Notes: generated by a model from the letters alone, not told the origin. Positions 41,601 through 49,725 are shown, counted from the first letter of the stretch. The stretch is DNA of 64,000 bases from Schizochytrium sp. CCTCC M209059 (GCA_000818945.1 KN805442.1:1-64000), one strand, 5' to 3'. Translations and numbers: made by a program.

Positions 41601-42363
41601 TCTGGACTCGGGTCTGATCTCCTCGCTCGACACGGTGCTCTCGCAGGAACTGGTGAAATTCAATAAGCTCATCCGGACGATGAATAGTACCCTCAAGGAG
41701 CTTGCGCGAGCCATCAAGGGTCTTGTTGTGATGAGTCTCGATCTCGACAAGATGTACAGCGCATTCTTGGTGAACCAGGTGCCTCCGAACTGGGCCAATG
41801 TAGGATTTGCGTCGCGCAAAACGCTCATGAGCTGGGTCAAGGACATGATCTTTCGCGTGGAGTTCTTGCGTACCTGGTTGTACGAGGGGCAGCCTGTGAC
41901 TTTCCCGCTACAGGCATTCTTCTTCCCTCAGGGCTTCATGACGGGTACGCTGCAAACGCATGCCCGAAAATACAAGGTCGCGGTGGACGAGCTTACTTTC
42001 AATAACAGTATCATCAACAAGGAGCCTGAGGAGATCGTCGAGTCTCCGGAGGATGGTGTTTTAGTATATGGCATGTGGATGGAAGGAGCACGCTTCAATC
42101 GTGAGTCAGAGCTTATGGATCAATCTCTTTTGGGCCAAATGTTCACAGCGCTGCCACCTGTGCATCTTATTCCTGAGATCAATTTTCTTCCGGATCCGGT
42201 CGATTATCGTTGTCCAGTGTACAAGACCTCAGATCGCCAAGGCGTTCTTAGCACGACTGGTATGTCAACGAATTACGTCCTTGCTGTCTCGGTCAAGACA
42301 GATGTGGATCCGAATACATGGGTAATGATGGGTTGCGCATGTCTTTTGAACCTTGACGACTGA
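29617..42363 (+). CDS. DNAH6: Axonemal inner-arm dynein heavy chain, DNAH6-like
   Basis: A 4248-residue protein in one uninterrupted 12.7-kb frame. P-loops are GPAGTGKT (AAA1, residue 1528), GPTGGGKT (AAA2, 1808), GVTGTGKT (AAA3, 2167) and GVGGSGKQ (AAA4, 2528, the usual dynein form). The AAA1 Walker B is CLDEFNRI. The linker lies before AAA1. The stalk coiled coils run about 2750-2860 and 2975-3050, flanking the microtubule-binding domain near the PPPAVQTVMEAICILFG block. The end, YKTSDRQGVLSTTGMSTN, is the axonemal C-terminal cap. In AAA3, FYDRDKLFWKDIEDTMIM followed by PPGGGRNPVTPRF is nearest to DNAH6 of the single-headed inner arms. The first 230 residues are low complexity and basic; acidic inserts occur near residues 535-580 and 3525-3560. 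It moves doublet microtubules in flagella. Confidence 0.93.
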   Translation: MERKGSDESRDAAAGDSPTRMAATLKNATKSNNHEDEDPLASGQSANGAGLTQEQKESELAAGIARKNSLSSRLYAGSAATSHKASSPLRRNVVARASPKASSSQLVPKQGALGVTGTGTTGSVLTAKPTQISRPDPSTDSKPVKFAKGLLRPRHDKSSARAAPAPAPTPASAKTTAASGPTTLASVAMNSMGVLGKSAQQKAQKKAAEPSASSPSPAKGDIPADHDASPHPVSFASQLKLTPKQTQEFENGGFFYLRPRAAFNSVYELRVVDHKNVDPEDYFTLSREGVTHFTDSQAEFTPMDLWEHEFRIFSKMKSISFFARFRVWKNFTMWKRNVRGAKRKIGSEVLQKQLFILNNRLRESLLQIRQMCLSLGARRLVSADRSKTYTLDEFRETQRAHREKLQLSVIEVSDEIRRIVRDACDNVLDEFLEHNEIVADHKMTFMERAALRTECKKLAKFIRLIDFQMNVTLVDMAYSSARSFSEIVNPKVRPKRIVRLAEEKKKEIVIEKKGGVKEAVPLFSVDTAFGPKPKAPTPEEEKRELEEGEDEEDGYETPEDERNPEEEPEDREKRKADARDLRRRRKYAAPLILQPKYAVFEGVIEESINEAVGVLTAADRLLTHEELAPYTQVANKEGEAAGGEGGGDGGGGGDDLELDSIILNQKEFTSVKRTILDDLRAAVDEALEYARVFEPFRDTYEENASKQQNEVQEFRSLELNVFEELIAKFRYQENEFGGIPISADIGIMQVNSRALKKMLLPSPYKCLMAIKEVIPGIMNVESKELLEDIATNMAKASFEPTTVAEFTTKCKFLAIAADLLKDLGDRSSHIKQFAMILERHKWPVPEQEVAHMRMITDQLNDLTSTVEACEARKEEDTAKFIKLISSQVPKVQKDITALRETLDHPGIEDAGADMEEMVTYMTTQNDKLERIRTEIEVLQSNQSYLDLEVSEFEVLDEVVQDLKVKYDLWTGIKSWSTLLQQWMNTEFKDLDAEEMDKQVKVHNKIAFKAIRGLPNSTSGPSLKDAVNHVQITLPVIVALCSDSLQERHWKKIHDLVGYEIKNVEGFTLGKLMENQIGQFEEEIQGIAVAAAQEMVLEAMLTKIEDVWRTSELELKNYKEQKDVYILGSVEEIVTNLDDSLVTISTIMGSRYVAGIKDVVESWRKKLVTFQETLDEWLVCQRGWMYLETIFSAPDIQRQLPVESKKFFAVDTFWKAHMKRTSDDPNSLKACTLAGLCDKFKNCNETLDKIQKSLEDYLETKRAAFPRFYFLANDELLEILAQTKDPQAVQPHLRKCFDALVGLDFGSKANSIDIEAMISPEGERIELGKNLKARGNVEDWLSSVEHHMRISLQKLMKVGLLDYPTKERRHWVLEHPGQIVATAAQMTWVQGTESALRSEDSEHAMADWYQVNLDELQALIELIRGDLTKRQRRVIVALVTTDVHARDIVETLKRERISDVGNFTWQMQLRYYWDADVDDCRVRHSDAVINFGYEYQGCTTRLVITPLTDRCWMTITGSYGLKLGAAPAGPAGTGKTESSKDLAKALGVQCIVFNCSDQIDYKMMGKLFRGLAQTGAWTCLDEFNRIDIEVLSVVAQQLLLLRQGRLEGKARIMFMGVDILLKDHHVIVTMNPGYAGRTELPDNLKVCFRPVSMMVPDYALIAEIMLFAEGFGDAKTLSRKMIKLFHLSSQQLSQQPHYDYGLRAVKSVLVMAGGLKRGNPEVSEDVTLIRALRDSNVPKCLSEDLPLFYAIVSDLFPGVVVPTHDYGLFQEAIEQEISNMNLQPVPSFITKIIQQFDVFNVRFGATIVGPTGGGKTTCWKVLQAAMKNMRDRGVDDERYQYAEATVLNPKCITMGELYGEFNELTQEWHDGLASTIMRKAVNDCDGSDNVKRWTVFDGPIDALWIENMNTVLDDNMTLCLANGERIKLKVQMKCLFEVMDLAVASPATVSRLGVMYMAPEDLGWRPLVISWLASDALPEGTPAYVKEHLFEDFDLFVDDALRYMRRNCKEPVLTLNGDLVTALCKLFESLLRPEMGVKLFAKDASANLKEADAKKLVDKLFLFSLVWAVGGTISFEGWDGFNEMIRANFDGSDRKVQIPPGGVVYDYFVDIEGDPGGQWKSFEEIIPSFTFDASVPYFQLLVPSVDTTRYSYVIRQLMKRDRPVFLTGVTGTGKTSVVADTLSRASPLPEDDPEGLAVVPIFMSFSAQTSSFVTQNTIEGKLEKKRKTLLGAPAGRRVVIFVDDVNMPLVEEYGAQPPVELLRQFLDMKGFYDRDKLFWKDIEDTMIMVAAAPPGGGRNPVTPRFKRHFNILCMRPASSKTMQHIFRAILGGFAQAFPNDACRDLVAPIVASVVEIFERISLELLPTPAKSHYTFNLRDVSKVFQGILMTPAKKCAEPDTFALLFMHESMRVFHDRLINIEDKRWFTNLLIELVNRQLKLSMTHEKVFESDWPIMFCDFLRPGLAFDERMYEVAKDQAKVEQVLEDNLDEYNMSNPTQMNLVFFGDAIEHISRIARIIRQPRGNALLIGVGGSGKQSCTRLASFMSDFECFQIELVRGYGLGEFHEDIKELMIKTGVKGLNTVFLFTDTQIVEEAFLEDINNILNSGEIPNLFPQDEMDRILNDMIPVVKEMGIPETRENCRLQFIARVRDLLHIVLCMSPVGDSLRIRCRNFPSLINCTTIDWYMEWPQSALQSVAQRFLAELDVTPEVRESLVSICGEIHTSVIEISEEFFDKLRRRVYTTPKSYLDLIDLYRSMLAEKRQELKVVEKRMEVGVQKLNETNQIVDDLQAELVKLQPVLVVKAAETEKLIEQVNKDKAEAAVVEERVAKDEAVVKAQAAEVGAVQADAQADLDVAMPALNDALKSLDSLDKKDITEIKSFAKPPPAVQTVMEAICILFGSKPDWDNSKKLLNDANFMKNLKEYDKDNIPAAALKKIKKYVGMEIMQVENVRKVSIAATSLCMFVHAMDIYSEVAREVAPKMAKLKEMNEQMDQANALLAEKQAELQAVRDKVAALQQQLDESLAAKKELEDQSQLTKDRLVRAEKLTSGLESEGVRWKQTLVNIAQDMELLTGDVMISAGCISYYGAFTGPFRKRLVDQWLSRCRELNIPCTEGASLQNTIGNPVQLRAWQIDGLPSDAVSADSALLVFRGKRWPLMIDPQGQANRWIKNTESVNNLEVIKMSNPNLLRSLENGIRVGRPVLIEDLDEHIDPSLEPVLQKAVFFQGGRKLIHLGDSDIDYDDNFKFYMTTKMPNPHYLPEICIKVTLINFTVTFIGLTDQLLGDVVKSERPDVEEKKNKLVTTMAADAKQLKDLEAKILQLLSESTGNILDDEVLINTLADSKTTSAIIHERVEESKKTQVSIEEARASYRPVATRGAIIYFVIADLTQIDPMYQYSLSFVKALFLTSLTLPQPADDGMDDKSEFERRIAHLLKAQTEYIFTQVARGLFETHKSLFASLICFQILLEAVSITRPEFMLMLRGAGVVDRTDMPGPPAEAVDAELLNDAQWDNICAMDRDLKLVVRKSSGGAEDNAEEDNGDDEEEGEDSEDPTQEIYRPFAGLATAIAEDFDTWRPWFESDEPYFEHMPGDFESQINAFQKLMLVKVVKEESLLVAMNSFVEKSLGRCFVEFPPVQMEDVYVGTNRYTPLIFVLSQGADPTAMLLKFAKEKGYGERLHVISLGQGQGPHAERLIENSVKNGDWVLLQNCHLAKSWMPTLEKIVLGLEENQDVIHEDFRLYLTSFPATYFPVTVLQNGVKLTNEPPKGLRANLIRSFDNNIVSESIWEGCLKPQPWKKLLVGFSFFHALVQERRKFGPLGWNIRYEFNDSDLETSRETLRRFLDEQATVPWDALLYVTGQINYGGRVTDDWDRRCLMGILQKFCNPGILEDEYKFSKSGLYYAPPECSFGEVNVYLKQLPMVDNPEVFGMHKNAEITFQKAESTNMITTMLGLQPRESGGGGGMSSDDIVLDLVAEIEGQVPEFLDKELAGPNTFVVLDSGLISSLDTVLSQELVKFNKLIRTMNSTLKELARAIKGLVVMSLDLDKMYSAFLVNQVPPNWANVGFASRKTLMSWVKDMIFRVEFLRTWLYEGQPVTFPLQAFFFPQGFMTGTLQTHARKYKVAVDELTFNNSIINKEPEEIVESPEDGVLVYGMWMEGARFNRESELMDQSLLGQMFTALPPVHLIPEINFLPDPVDYRCPVYKTSDRQGVLSTTGMSTNYVLAVSVKTDVDPNTWVMMGCACLLNLDD

Positions 42364-43066
42364 GAACATTCATTTGAGCGTAGGTTTATAGAAAAAACCA
42401 AAAGGAATGTAAGATTGAATAGCTATCACTGAATGTCGTATTCATGTCTCTTTGTCCGTCAGATTGAAAAGCAAGCTTTGAGCCCGAGTATTTTTTATTT
42501 TTGTTCATTTTGCTGTCTTTCTTGAACAAAGAAAAACTACATTTTCTCTAAAAGCCTATACGCACCTATGGGCCCAATTCTGAGCATTCTATCAGTCTTC
42601 GGTTATTGCGCGCATTTGTCAGTAACCAGACAAAAAATCAGAAAGAAAGGCGTATGTGAGGGGAACCCTTGCACATCTGGTCATTGAATTTTTTTGACCA
42701 GAAAAGTCTTTAGGCCAAGCTAACAAGTTAGTCAAGGAGATGCTGTAATATTCCAATGATCATGGCCCGGTTTGTACCGGAAGACGTTTTGTAAGACAAG
42801 GCGGTCTTGCTTAGGATGAGAGTTGAAATGAGGCATTGCCGCCATTTCAAAACCTCGCTTCGCTGCCTTGGCCCCATTAAAAAGAAACAAAAACCTTTGG
42901 CATGACGAATGGAGGAGTTTGGGGTGCAAAGCTTTGCAGGCTCTCCGACGATCGAGCAGCTCGAATTTGCGCTTTGCACAGTTCATCTGTACAGCGTGTG
43001 GTGCAAAGTTGAGGTTGGACACAGACCTACGTCCCTGGAGCATGATGTTGTGTTTCCACTCGATCG
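42364..43066. other. Convergent intergenic, 703 bases
   Basis: This lies between the dynein stop and the MBL/cNBD stop. It is AT-richer than average and holds only UTR-like sequence. A minus-strand frame (42732-43136) continues into the MBL gene but in the wrong frame and without resemblance to a family. Confidence 0.5.
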
Positions 43067-46000
43067 TCATCTTGTAATATGCTTGTCCATGAAGAAGAGC
43101 AGGCCTCCAGGATACCTTCCACAGAACTGTTTCCATTTTTTGGCCGGTATGAGAAGCGCGGTGCCAGCTTCTACGCAGAAGCAGGTGGACGCGACGGTTT
43201 CTTTTGCAAACACAGCATCAAAGTCTCCAATAAGCGCTCCTGGTCCGCAAAGATCCTCTGTCGTGTTCGCTTGTATGTCGATGTCAGTTTCTCCATTGCG
43301 CCTGACTCCGAGACTCCCGCGTCTTGATCTCTGACTGTCTGTGACCCCTGTTTTCACGCTTAGAGACTGCTTTCTAGCCGGGGATCCTGGAAAATATGCT
43401 TCTGCTGATTCGACTGATTGCACAAAGTCAGCGGTGGTATCATCTAAAATATCCGAACTCGAACCACCTGAAATATTGCCAATTTGTTTGTCGCCAACAA
43501 GTGGGATCGCGGGGTCACGCGCTGCGCTGCTGGGGCTTCGGTAAACCTTACAACCCATGATGCGCAAGGTCCCAGAATCCGGATCGACCATGACGCTGAG
43601 GGCTAAATCTCGACGGAGGGCCATTGCATCACATTTAAGATGAAAGAGACCGCTCTGCACAAGCATGACAAAATCAGCATGATCCCCAGTCTCCCACGCC
43701 ACTTCGCCTGCAACAAAGTGGCGCTCCACCATGATCACCTCGAGTTGGGTCTTTGCAGTAGAGGATAGTTTTCCCAGGATGGAGTGATTGCTTACTAGCT
43801 GCCAGCTGTTCGTCTTTCGTGTCTCAGAAAGGGAGATGAGATCTTCCCGAATCGAGGTCCCGCGCACCAGCGCATTAAAGTGCGTAAGAGATAACGTGGC
43901 TGCCCAGACTGATGTGACGGCGTCGACGTCGGCATTTCGTGGTGCACCTGTGACAAGGGATGTCTCTCCAAAGTAGTCACCAACGTTGAAGAGCTTGGAA
44001 TCAGACACGCCATTAACCGTCCAAGAGACCCGGGCAGCTCCGCGAATAAGAACGAAGCATTTGTCGCCAGGATCCCCAGTCCTGACGATGCGTTCTCCTG
44101 CCTCGTATTTTTCAAAGTTGAAATATTGCAGAATGGAGACCGAGTCTTGAAATTTTTGGCAAGCCTCATGAAAGATGTCGATTGACGAAAGTACGTCAAG
44201 AATCTCGATCGCGTTCTCGAGGGGGCTCGGTTCAACATCAAGCGCCACAGTTTCTCCGACGTCGAGGGTTCGTAGGCCATTGTTTGCTGGAACGTCCTTG
44301 TCGGCAACGTGGACCACGTAGAGGTTCGCTTTCACTGAATCGGGAAGCTCGACTAGCCGCTTCATGGGTGTGTGAATCGGTGGCACGCCAGCCTCATGCA
44401 AGATAAGGTCAGCATCCCAGGGAAAGCTTTGCAGGGACTGAAGACGGCCTTGTCCAATGACCTTGTCCTCATACATGCGCTCAAAGAGGTGAGGGTCATT
44501 GTGGGTGTCGGCACTGTATGCGATTGTTTTTCCGTCCAAGGTGACGGCGAAGCCTATGCACGGGATGGTGTGGAGCGAATAGAAGAATTTCCACTTGACG
44601 CCGTGAATGTAGACTTCTTCGTCAATGCACACATAGCGCAAAACGAGCAAACTGCGCAGAAATTCCTGCGAAAGGCCCGTAATAGCCGAGTACTTGCGTA
44701 TGAAGGAGTTGAAAATGGTGGTCGTGGTGTAGATGGTGATGTGCTGGTCAAAGAGAAGGCGGCGAAACGTCCCTGCATCATGATCGCTGTGGCAGTGCGT
44801 AAGAACGATTGAATCGATTGCGCGGGTAGAGATACCAAGACGCATGAGACATTCGATTGCATACGGAGGGGGATCGACCATTGTGCCGCGTCGATTTCCC
44901 CAGACAACGAATCCAGTCGTCTCCCCACGCGGATCGAATCCATGCGAGGTGCCAAGCATCGTCACTCCAAGCAGTGGAAGGCCAATGAGCGAAGGTACGT
45001 CAACGTGCGTCCGCTCTTCTTCGGTGCGGCTGTCATCCTCAATGGACCGCACGATCTCTTCGCCAAAGAGGGAAAAGAAACCAGGCGTTTCCACAACATC
45101 GGGGGCATGAACTCGAAAGACTTTATCAACTCGGTCGAACTCGATAGAGACGTTGTTGTTGTCCACGCTGGCGCGCAGAGTCCTAAAGAAGCCCGAATTG
45201 TCCATATTGGCTTCTGAAAATCGCTTGAACTCGAGAAGATCGTCGATTTTGAGGGTTTTCCGCGCTGCATCGAGCCATTCTCCTTCAGCCCTAAAGTTTG
45301 GAAAACAGTCCGGCGTGGTACCGGGCAGAAAGTCGTCCTCGGGTTTTAGTTTTGCATCTTTGGGTCCAAGAAGCGTTTCTTGGAAGAGTGCGCGGACGCG
45401 CTGCTCGATCGCCTCGGTAGTGATGACCACGGTTCGCTGCTTTCGGATAAAGAAGTTAAAATACGCTGGAAACTCGAGCTCTGCGAAGTTGAGGCCTTTT
45501 GTTCGCGAGAAGAGCTTGCCGAGCACCACGAAGTATTGCGGGACAGCCAAACCCAGGTGCATGGAGTCTTTGATCGTTTCAGGGGGGCAACCGAATTGGA
45601 GCACAACGTCGCCAAGTTTGCACCAGTGGCCACCGCGCGGCAGGGAAACAAGATATTTCTTGGCAAAATCGTCAACCGAGGTATCGCACGCCTGGAATAC
45701 AGATGATGCCGAACGCTTGGCGAGAATCTTGCCGCTCATGGATAGCGAGGAGGCGCGGCCTCTTTTTGGCATTTCTTCGAGCTTTACACTCACAGCGGTG
45801 CCCATGTGGCTCAGTTTAAAGGGTCTACGTTTTGAGACCTTTTCCTCGGCTTCATCGTCTTCCTTTTCCTCTTCGTGATCCCCAGGGTCCTCTGAGTACT
45901 TGTTCGACTCTGAAACATCTGGCGAGTCGAGTTTTTGCGATGAATTTGTTGAGAACAACAAGGATTCGTCCTCACCCGTAACTTCGTGTAATGTCGCGAC

Positions 46001-46270
46001 AGCTGCCAAAAGGCCATTGCTAGGCGACTCTTGGATCGAGACCCTCTTTTCCCGGATGGAGGACGAGCGACGCATTGAGTCATTCAGACTTCGCCGCGTC
46101 GAGCCGCTTCCGTAAATATCGAGTTTTGCTTGAGATCCGTAGTTTGGAATTCCATTCACAGGATTCGAAGGGCTCATTGCCTCTTGCGCTTGTTCTCCTT
46201 GCCCTGCTACGGGTGTGGCGCTTGCCTTTGATTTTTCATGCTTCTTCATCGTCGTGGCTGCACTTCCCAT
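43067..46270 (-). CDS. Metallo-beta-lactamase protein with two cyclic-nucleotide-binding domains
   Basis: A 1067-residue single-exon protein from the ATG at 46270. Residues about 440-690 are a metallo-beta-lactamase fold: VVWGNRRGTMVDPP, the metal motif LTHCHSDHDAG (H-x-H-x-D-H, residues 491-496), IAYSADTHND and DLILHEAG. A first cNMP domain at about 710-800 has the phosphate cassette GDYFGETSLVTGAPRNADV with both Glu and Arg, so it should bind cAMP or cGMP. A second at about 840-1050 is split by a 130-residue Ser-rich insertion and lacks the Arg. This order matches Dictyostelium GbpA/GbpB, whose MBL domains are cyclic-nucleotide phosphodiesterases stimulated by their cNMP domains. PKA-type sites (SRRGSLGV in the insertion; RRSLND and RRSSSI near the N-terminus) are present. 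A cNMP-regulated phosphodiesterase is likely but unproved. Confidence 0.82.
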   Translation of the reverse strand: MGSAATTMKKHEKSKASATPVAGQGEQAQEAMSPSNPVNGIPNYGSQAKLDIYGSGSTRRSLNDSMRRSSSIREKRVSIQESPSNGLLAAVATLHEVTGEDESLLFSTNSSQKLDSPDVSESNKYSEDPGDHEEEKEDDEAEEKVSKRRPFKLSHMGTAVSVKLEEMPKRGRASSLSMSGKILAKRSASSVFQACDTSVDDFAKKYLVSLPRGGHWCKLGDVVLQFGCPPETIKDSMHLGLAVPQYFVVLGKLFSRTKGLNFAELEFPAYFNFFIRKQRTVVITTEAIEQRVRALFQETLLGPKDAKLKPEDDFLPGTTPDCFPNFRAEGEWLDAARKTLKIDDLLEFKRFSEANMDNSGFFRTLRASVDNNNVSIEFDRVDKVFRVHAPDVVETPGFFSLFGEEIVRSIEDDSRTEEERTHVDVPSLIGLPLLGVTMLGTSHGFDPRGETTGFVVWGNRRGTMVDPPPYAIECLMRLGISTRAIDSIVLTHCHSDHDAGTFRRLLFDQHITIYTTTTIFNSFIRKYSAITGLSQEFLRSLLVLRYVCIDEEVYIHGVKWKFFYSLHTIPCIGFAVTLDGKTIAYSADTHNDPHLFERMYEDKVIGQGRLQSLQSFPWDADLILHEAGVPPIHTPMKRLVELPDSVKANLYVVHVADKDVPANNGLRTLDVGETVALDVEPSPLENAIEILDVLSSIDIFHEACQKFQDSVSILQYFNFEKYEAGERIVRTGDPGDKCFVLIRGAARVSWTVNGVSDSKLFNVGDYFGETSLVTGAPRNADVDAVTSVWAATLSLTHFNALVRGTSIREDLISLSETRKTNSWQLVSNHSILGKLSSTAKTQLEVIMVERHFVAGEVAWETGDHADFVMLVQSGLFHLKCDAMALRRDLALSVMVDPDSGTLRIMGCKVYRSPSSAARDPAIPLVGDKQIGNISGGSSSDILDDTTADFVQSVESAEAYFPGSPARKQSLSVKTGVTDSQRSRRGSLGVRRNGETDIDIQANTTEDLCGPGALIGDFDAVFAKETVASTCFCVEAGTALLIPAKKWKQFCGRYPGGLLFFMDKHITR

Positions 46271-47609
46271 TTTCGTTTGGCGCAAGACGGCGCAGATGCG
46301 CCAGAGGCCAAGTGCCTTTGGCGCTCTGGCCTACGGCTCTGTACTTGGCTCTGCTGGGAGCGAGCGAGCACGCCAGCACGCAGGCACGCAGGCCGCACGG
46401 TAGTTCGTGCCTCGACGCCGTCAGCTCGGCGTCGACGCTTGCCTGCGTCGAAACGCGGCGCTCTCACTTGTTTGTCGCAAGTCGTACGCCTGCGAACCCA
46501 TGCACCAAAAGAGCCGCTTTTTCCGCTGAGAGCGCAGCTAGATGGTCCATTAAGTTTACAGTGTCCGCACCGAGGGAGACCCAGTCACTGAGACTGGGGA
46601 GTCAGTCAGTCAGTCAGCCACTCAGTGGACGAGACGATTCTTAACGGATCGCTGGCCACCTGGCTGTCCACAAGGGTGGTGTGTGCTCCTGCCTGCGTTA
46701 TTGGATACTACCCAGGGCCGTTTTCGCAGTGTTGCTTCAAGTTGCGCGAGCTCGAATGGTTTCGCCTGGTAGCAGGCCTGTCGCCAGCTATGAGACGATA
46801 ATAGGAAAGGAGAGATAATATCAGTTCATCTTTTCGCTCATCTCGACCTCGTGGCCGATGTATACGCACTCGCGCATGTGTATAAGCATACGTAGTAGTT
46901 GCCTACTACACCCAATCGCCACCGCGACTCGACGGTACCGGGCAAATTGATCCCACATGCGTGAAGACTTTCCTCCTCAGCCGGCCGCGAGACACCCCAT
47001 TAGCTGGCCTGACAGTGTCAATGTGTCAACGACACAGTGCCAAGCCTTTGGCCTCGACCGACTGACCGACCGACCGACCGACCGACCGACCAACATCCAG
47101 CGATTGACGACTTCACCTCGAGGATGATTGATGTATATACGTATATGTACGTACGTACGTACATCTTCACCACGCGCCGAGAATCAAGCTCCATCGCGCC
47201 TCCCGTCCACGCGTTCTCCGAACGCATCTCCCCTGGCCGCCATGAAGCCATCCTGAAGACGTCCTCCGCCCGCCCGCGCGGCGCGGCAACTCGGGCCGCG
47301 CCAAATAAAACAAAAAAATTCCTCCCCCAGAAATAGCGATTATCCTCGCACAAGGGAAGAGGCGCCGCGGCGGGGGAGGATATCCTGGGATACTGCGGCC
47401 TGGCGGCCTAAAAAGAGGCCCAACCTGCGCGGCGCGCCGCGTCCGGGCGGCCTCGCAGCCACACGTCTGTGCGGAGATTCATCGTCTGGGCGACGGCGAC
47501 CTGGAGCGCGACGAGGACTCGCAAGGCAGACTCGGATCGAGACGAGACAGGAGCAGCAGCAAGAGCAGCAGCAGCAGCAGCAGTAGCAGCAGCAGCGAGA
47601 GCAGACAAG
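46271..47609. promoter_or_regulatory. Divergent intergenic, 1.3 kb
   Basis: Start codons lie at both ends. It contains (CAGT)n near 46600-46625, (GACC)n at 47063-47091 and a self-complementary GTAC run at 47132-47164. A (GCA)n tract at about 47551-47596 immediately precedes the aminotransferase ATG. No gene is recognised. Confidence 0.5.
47063..47164. repeat. (GACC)n array and palindromic GTAC run
   Basis: Seven GACC units at 47063-47091. Further on, TGTATATACGTATATGTACG at 47132-47151 is followed by ACGT units to 47164; the run is largely self-complementary. Confidence 0.9.
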
Positions 47610-49130
47610 ATGGGCGACTACGGACAGGTACGTCGCTTCGGATCGCGCGGCACCGAGGAGGAGGAGGAGGGGGTGATGATGTTGGGGGCACGAGGTGGAC
47701 GAAGAGGATACGAGACCTTCGGAGGCACGCAGGCTCGCAGGCACGTGGCTACGCGGGGGACCTAGCTGCATCTCACGTACGCCTGCCTTCGAGGTTAGTA
47801 CGATCTTGTTCACGCGCAAAGCGATTTATTTGTCCTCTTTTGGATGGGCATGGGTGTCATGTGTCAAGAAAGCGCGCTTGGCATGATCGGGAATAGGAAA
47901 ACTAACGCCGACGAATCGACCTCCGCGCGGACTTTCCGATGGTGAATGTGAGGACGTTTCAACGTTGGTCGTTGGGGTGATGGTGCACAGTATGACGTTC
48001 CTACGGTGGACACCCAGGTGAACTTCAAGGTGGGCCAGCCGGCGCCGTCGATGCTTCCCCTCGACTACATTCGCGAGGCGGCCAACGCCAAGCTGGCCGA
48101 GACCGACCCGCTTTACCTTCAGTACGGCCACCTTTACGGCTTCGAGAAGTGCCGCGACTCTCTGGTCAAGTTCCTTTCGGAGCGCTACCAGTACGAGGTC
48201 GACAAGGAGAAGATCATGCTGACGAACGGCGTCACTGGTACGCTGGCGCTCGTGTGCTCTCTCTTTCTCCAGGCCGGCGACCTCGTCTTTGCCGAGGAGC
48301 CCACGTACTTTTTGGCCAAGTCTATCTTTAAGGACTTCAAGCTCAACTGCCGCCAGATTCCCATGGACGAGGAGGGCCTCGACGTGTACAAGCTGGAGCA
48401 GGCCCTTGAGGCCGGCCCCGTACCTAAGCTGATGTACGTGGTGCCTACGGCGCACAACCCCACCGGCCGCACCCTGAGCGCGGAGCGCCGCGAGAAGCTT
48501 GCCGCCCTTGCGGCCAAGTACGACTTTATCCTCCTCTGCGACGAGGTCTACCAGCTTCTTACCTTCCCGCACATTACCCCTCCTCCTCCGATGATGACCT
48601 TTGCCAAGCACGACAAGGTGCTCTGCATGGGCTCGTTCAGCAAGATTCTGGCCCCGGCTCTTCGCGCCGGCTGGCTTCAGGGTAGCAAGGAGATTCTTGC
48701 GCAGATCACTGCCTGCGGCCAGCTCGACTCGAGCGGTGGCCTCAACCCGGTCATCTTTGGCATCGTGCAGCGCGCCATTGACCTCGGACTCCAGGACAAG
48801 CACCTCGACAAGACCCGCGAGACGCTCTACACTCGCTACTCGACCCTTGAGAAGGCTCTCGAGGAGTTCCTCCCGGAGGGCACGACTTTTGAGAAGCCCC
48901 AGGGTGGCTACTTTGTTCTCGTCAAGCTCCCCGAGGGCCAGCTTGCGGCTGACCTTCTCGTGGAGGCTACGGAGAACCACAAGGTCTGCTTCCTTCCGGG
49001 CGCCAGCTTTGGTGACAGCATGAAGAACTACCTTCGCCTTTCCTTCTCTTATTATGATGCGGAGGACATTCGCGTTGGCATCGAGCGCCTCGCCAATGCC
49101 ATCCGGGCCTACCAGGCCAAGCTCCAGTGA
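47610..49130 (+). CDS. Class I/II PLP aminotransferase, 2-aminoadipate/YER152C type
   Basis: Exon 1 is 47610-47627, only six codons (MGDYGQ). A 363-base intron (GTACGT...GCACAG) precedes exon 2, 47991-49130. The protein is 385 residues. Fold-type I aminotransferase landmarks are present: LTNGVTGTLALV (cofactor phosphate loop), VPTAHNPTGRTLS (Asn for the cofactor), LCDEVYQLL (Asp), and GSFSKILAPALRAGW with the Schiff-base lysine and a following Arg. PQGGYFVLVKLP and LRLSFSYY (substrate Arg) close the fold. By eye it is nearest to the yeast YER152C and 2-aminoadipate/aromatic aminotransferase group; the amino donor cannot be fixed. It is probably cytosolic, as no targeting peptide is seen. Codon use is highly biased to C/G endings. 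Confidence 0.85.
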
Positions 49131-49725
49131 GTTTGCCAGCCAGCATTACCCATTCTTTCCCCAAGACCGCAATTGTCTCTTTTCTCTATTGGTCTCGACA
49201 ATATGACGCACGCGATCCTTGCCTTGTTTTGCATTGACAGTGAATTTCTCGCAGAGCCAAGTTCATGCGTGCGCCAGCCAGCAAAAAATCTATCAAAATT
49301 TTATATCTTTTTCCGTTGTCTGGTGGTGTTTTTATAATTTTTTTTGGTTCGTACGTTGCCATGCCCCCTGTTCGTCTCCTTTACAGTGTGTTTGATAACT
49401 TCTCTTGCGTGCAGTCCATTCCAATACATTACATTTCATGGTAAGGTAGTATGCCTTCAACGTGCGGGGCGAGGTCGGGCCGAAGATGGCGGTCAAACGG
49501 TAACATATGAAACGCTCACATTTTTATCCCGCAGCTCCGACTAATACCACTGTTCCTACTAGCCCATATAATCATCGCCACCACTGACATACTTTCAAGA
49601 GGCACATTTTCGCACACCCCGATTTTCTAAGAAAGAAGCCTTCGAAGCTAGGAGGAACGCCACTAAGCTCGACAGAGCGCGCTGTGGGCCAGTGTAGGTT
49701 GCCGTGCCTAAGGCCGACCGATTCC

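Noticed and set aside
42732..43136. 134-codon minus-strand frame between the dynein and MBL genes
   Set aside because: It overlaps the end of the MBL gene in a different frame, with no domain.
47826..48980. 384-codon minus-strand frame opposite the aminotransferase
   Set aside because: It is a shadow of the strongly codon-biased aminotransferase exon, with no recognisable domain.
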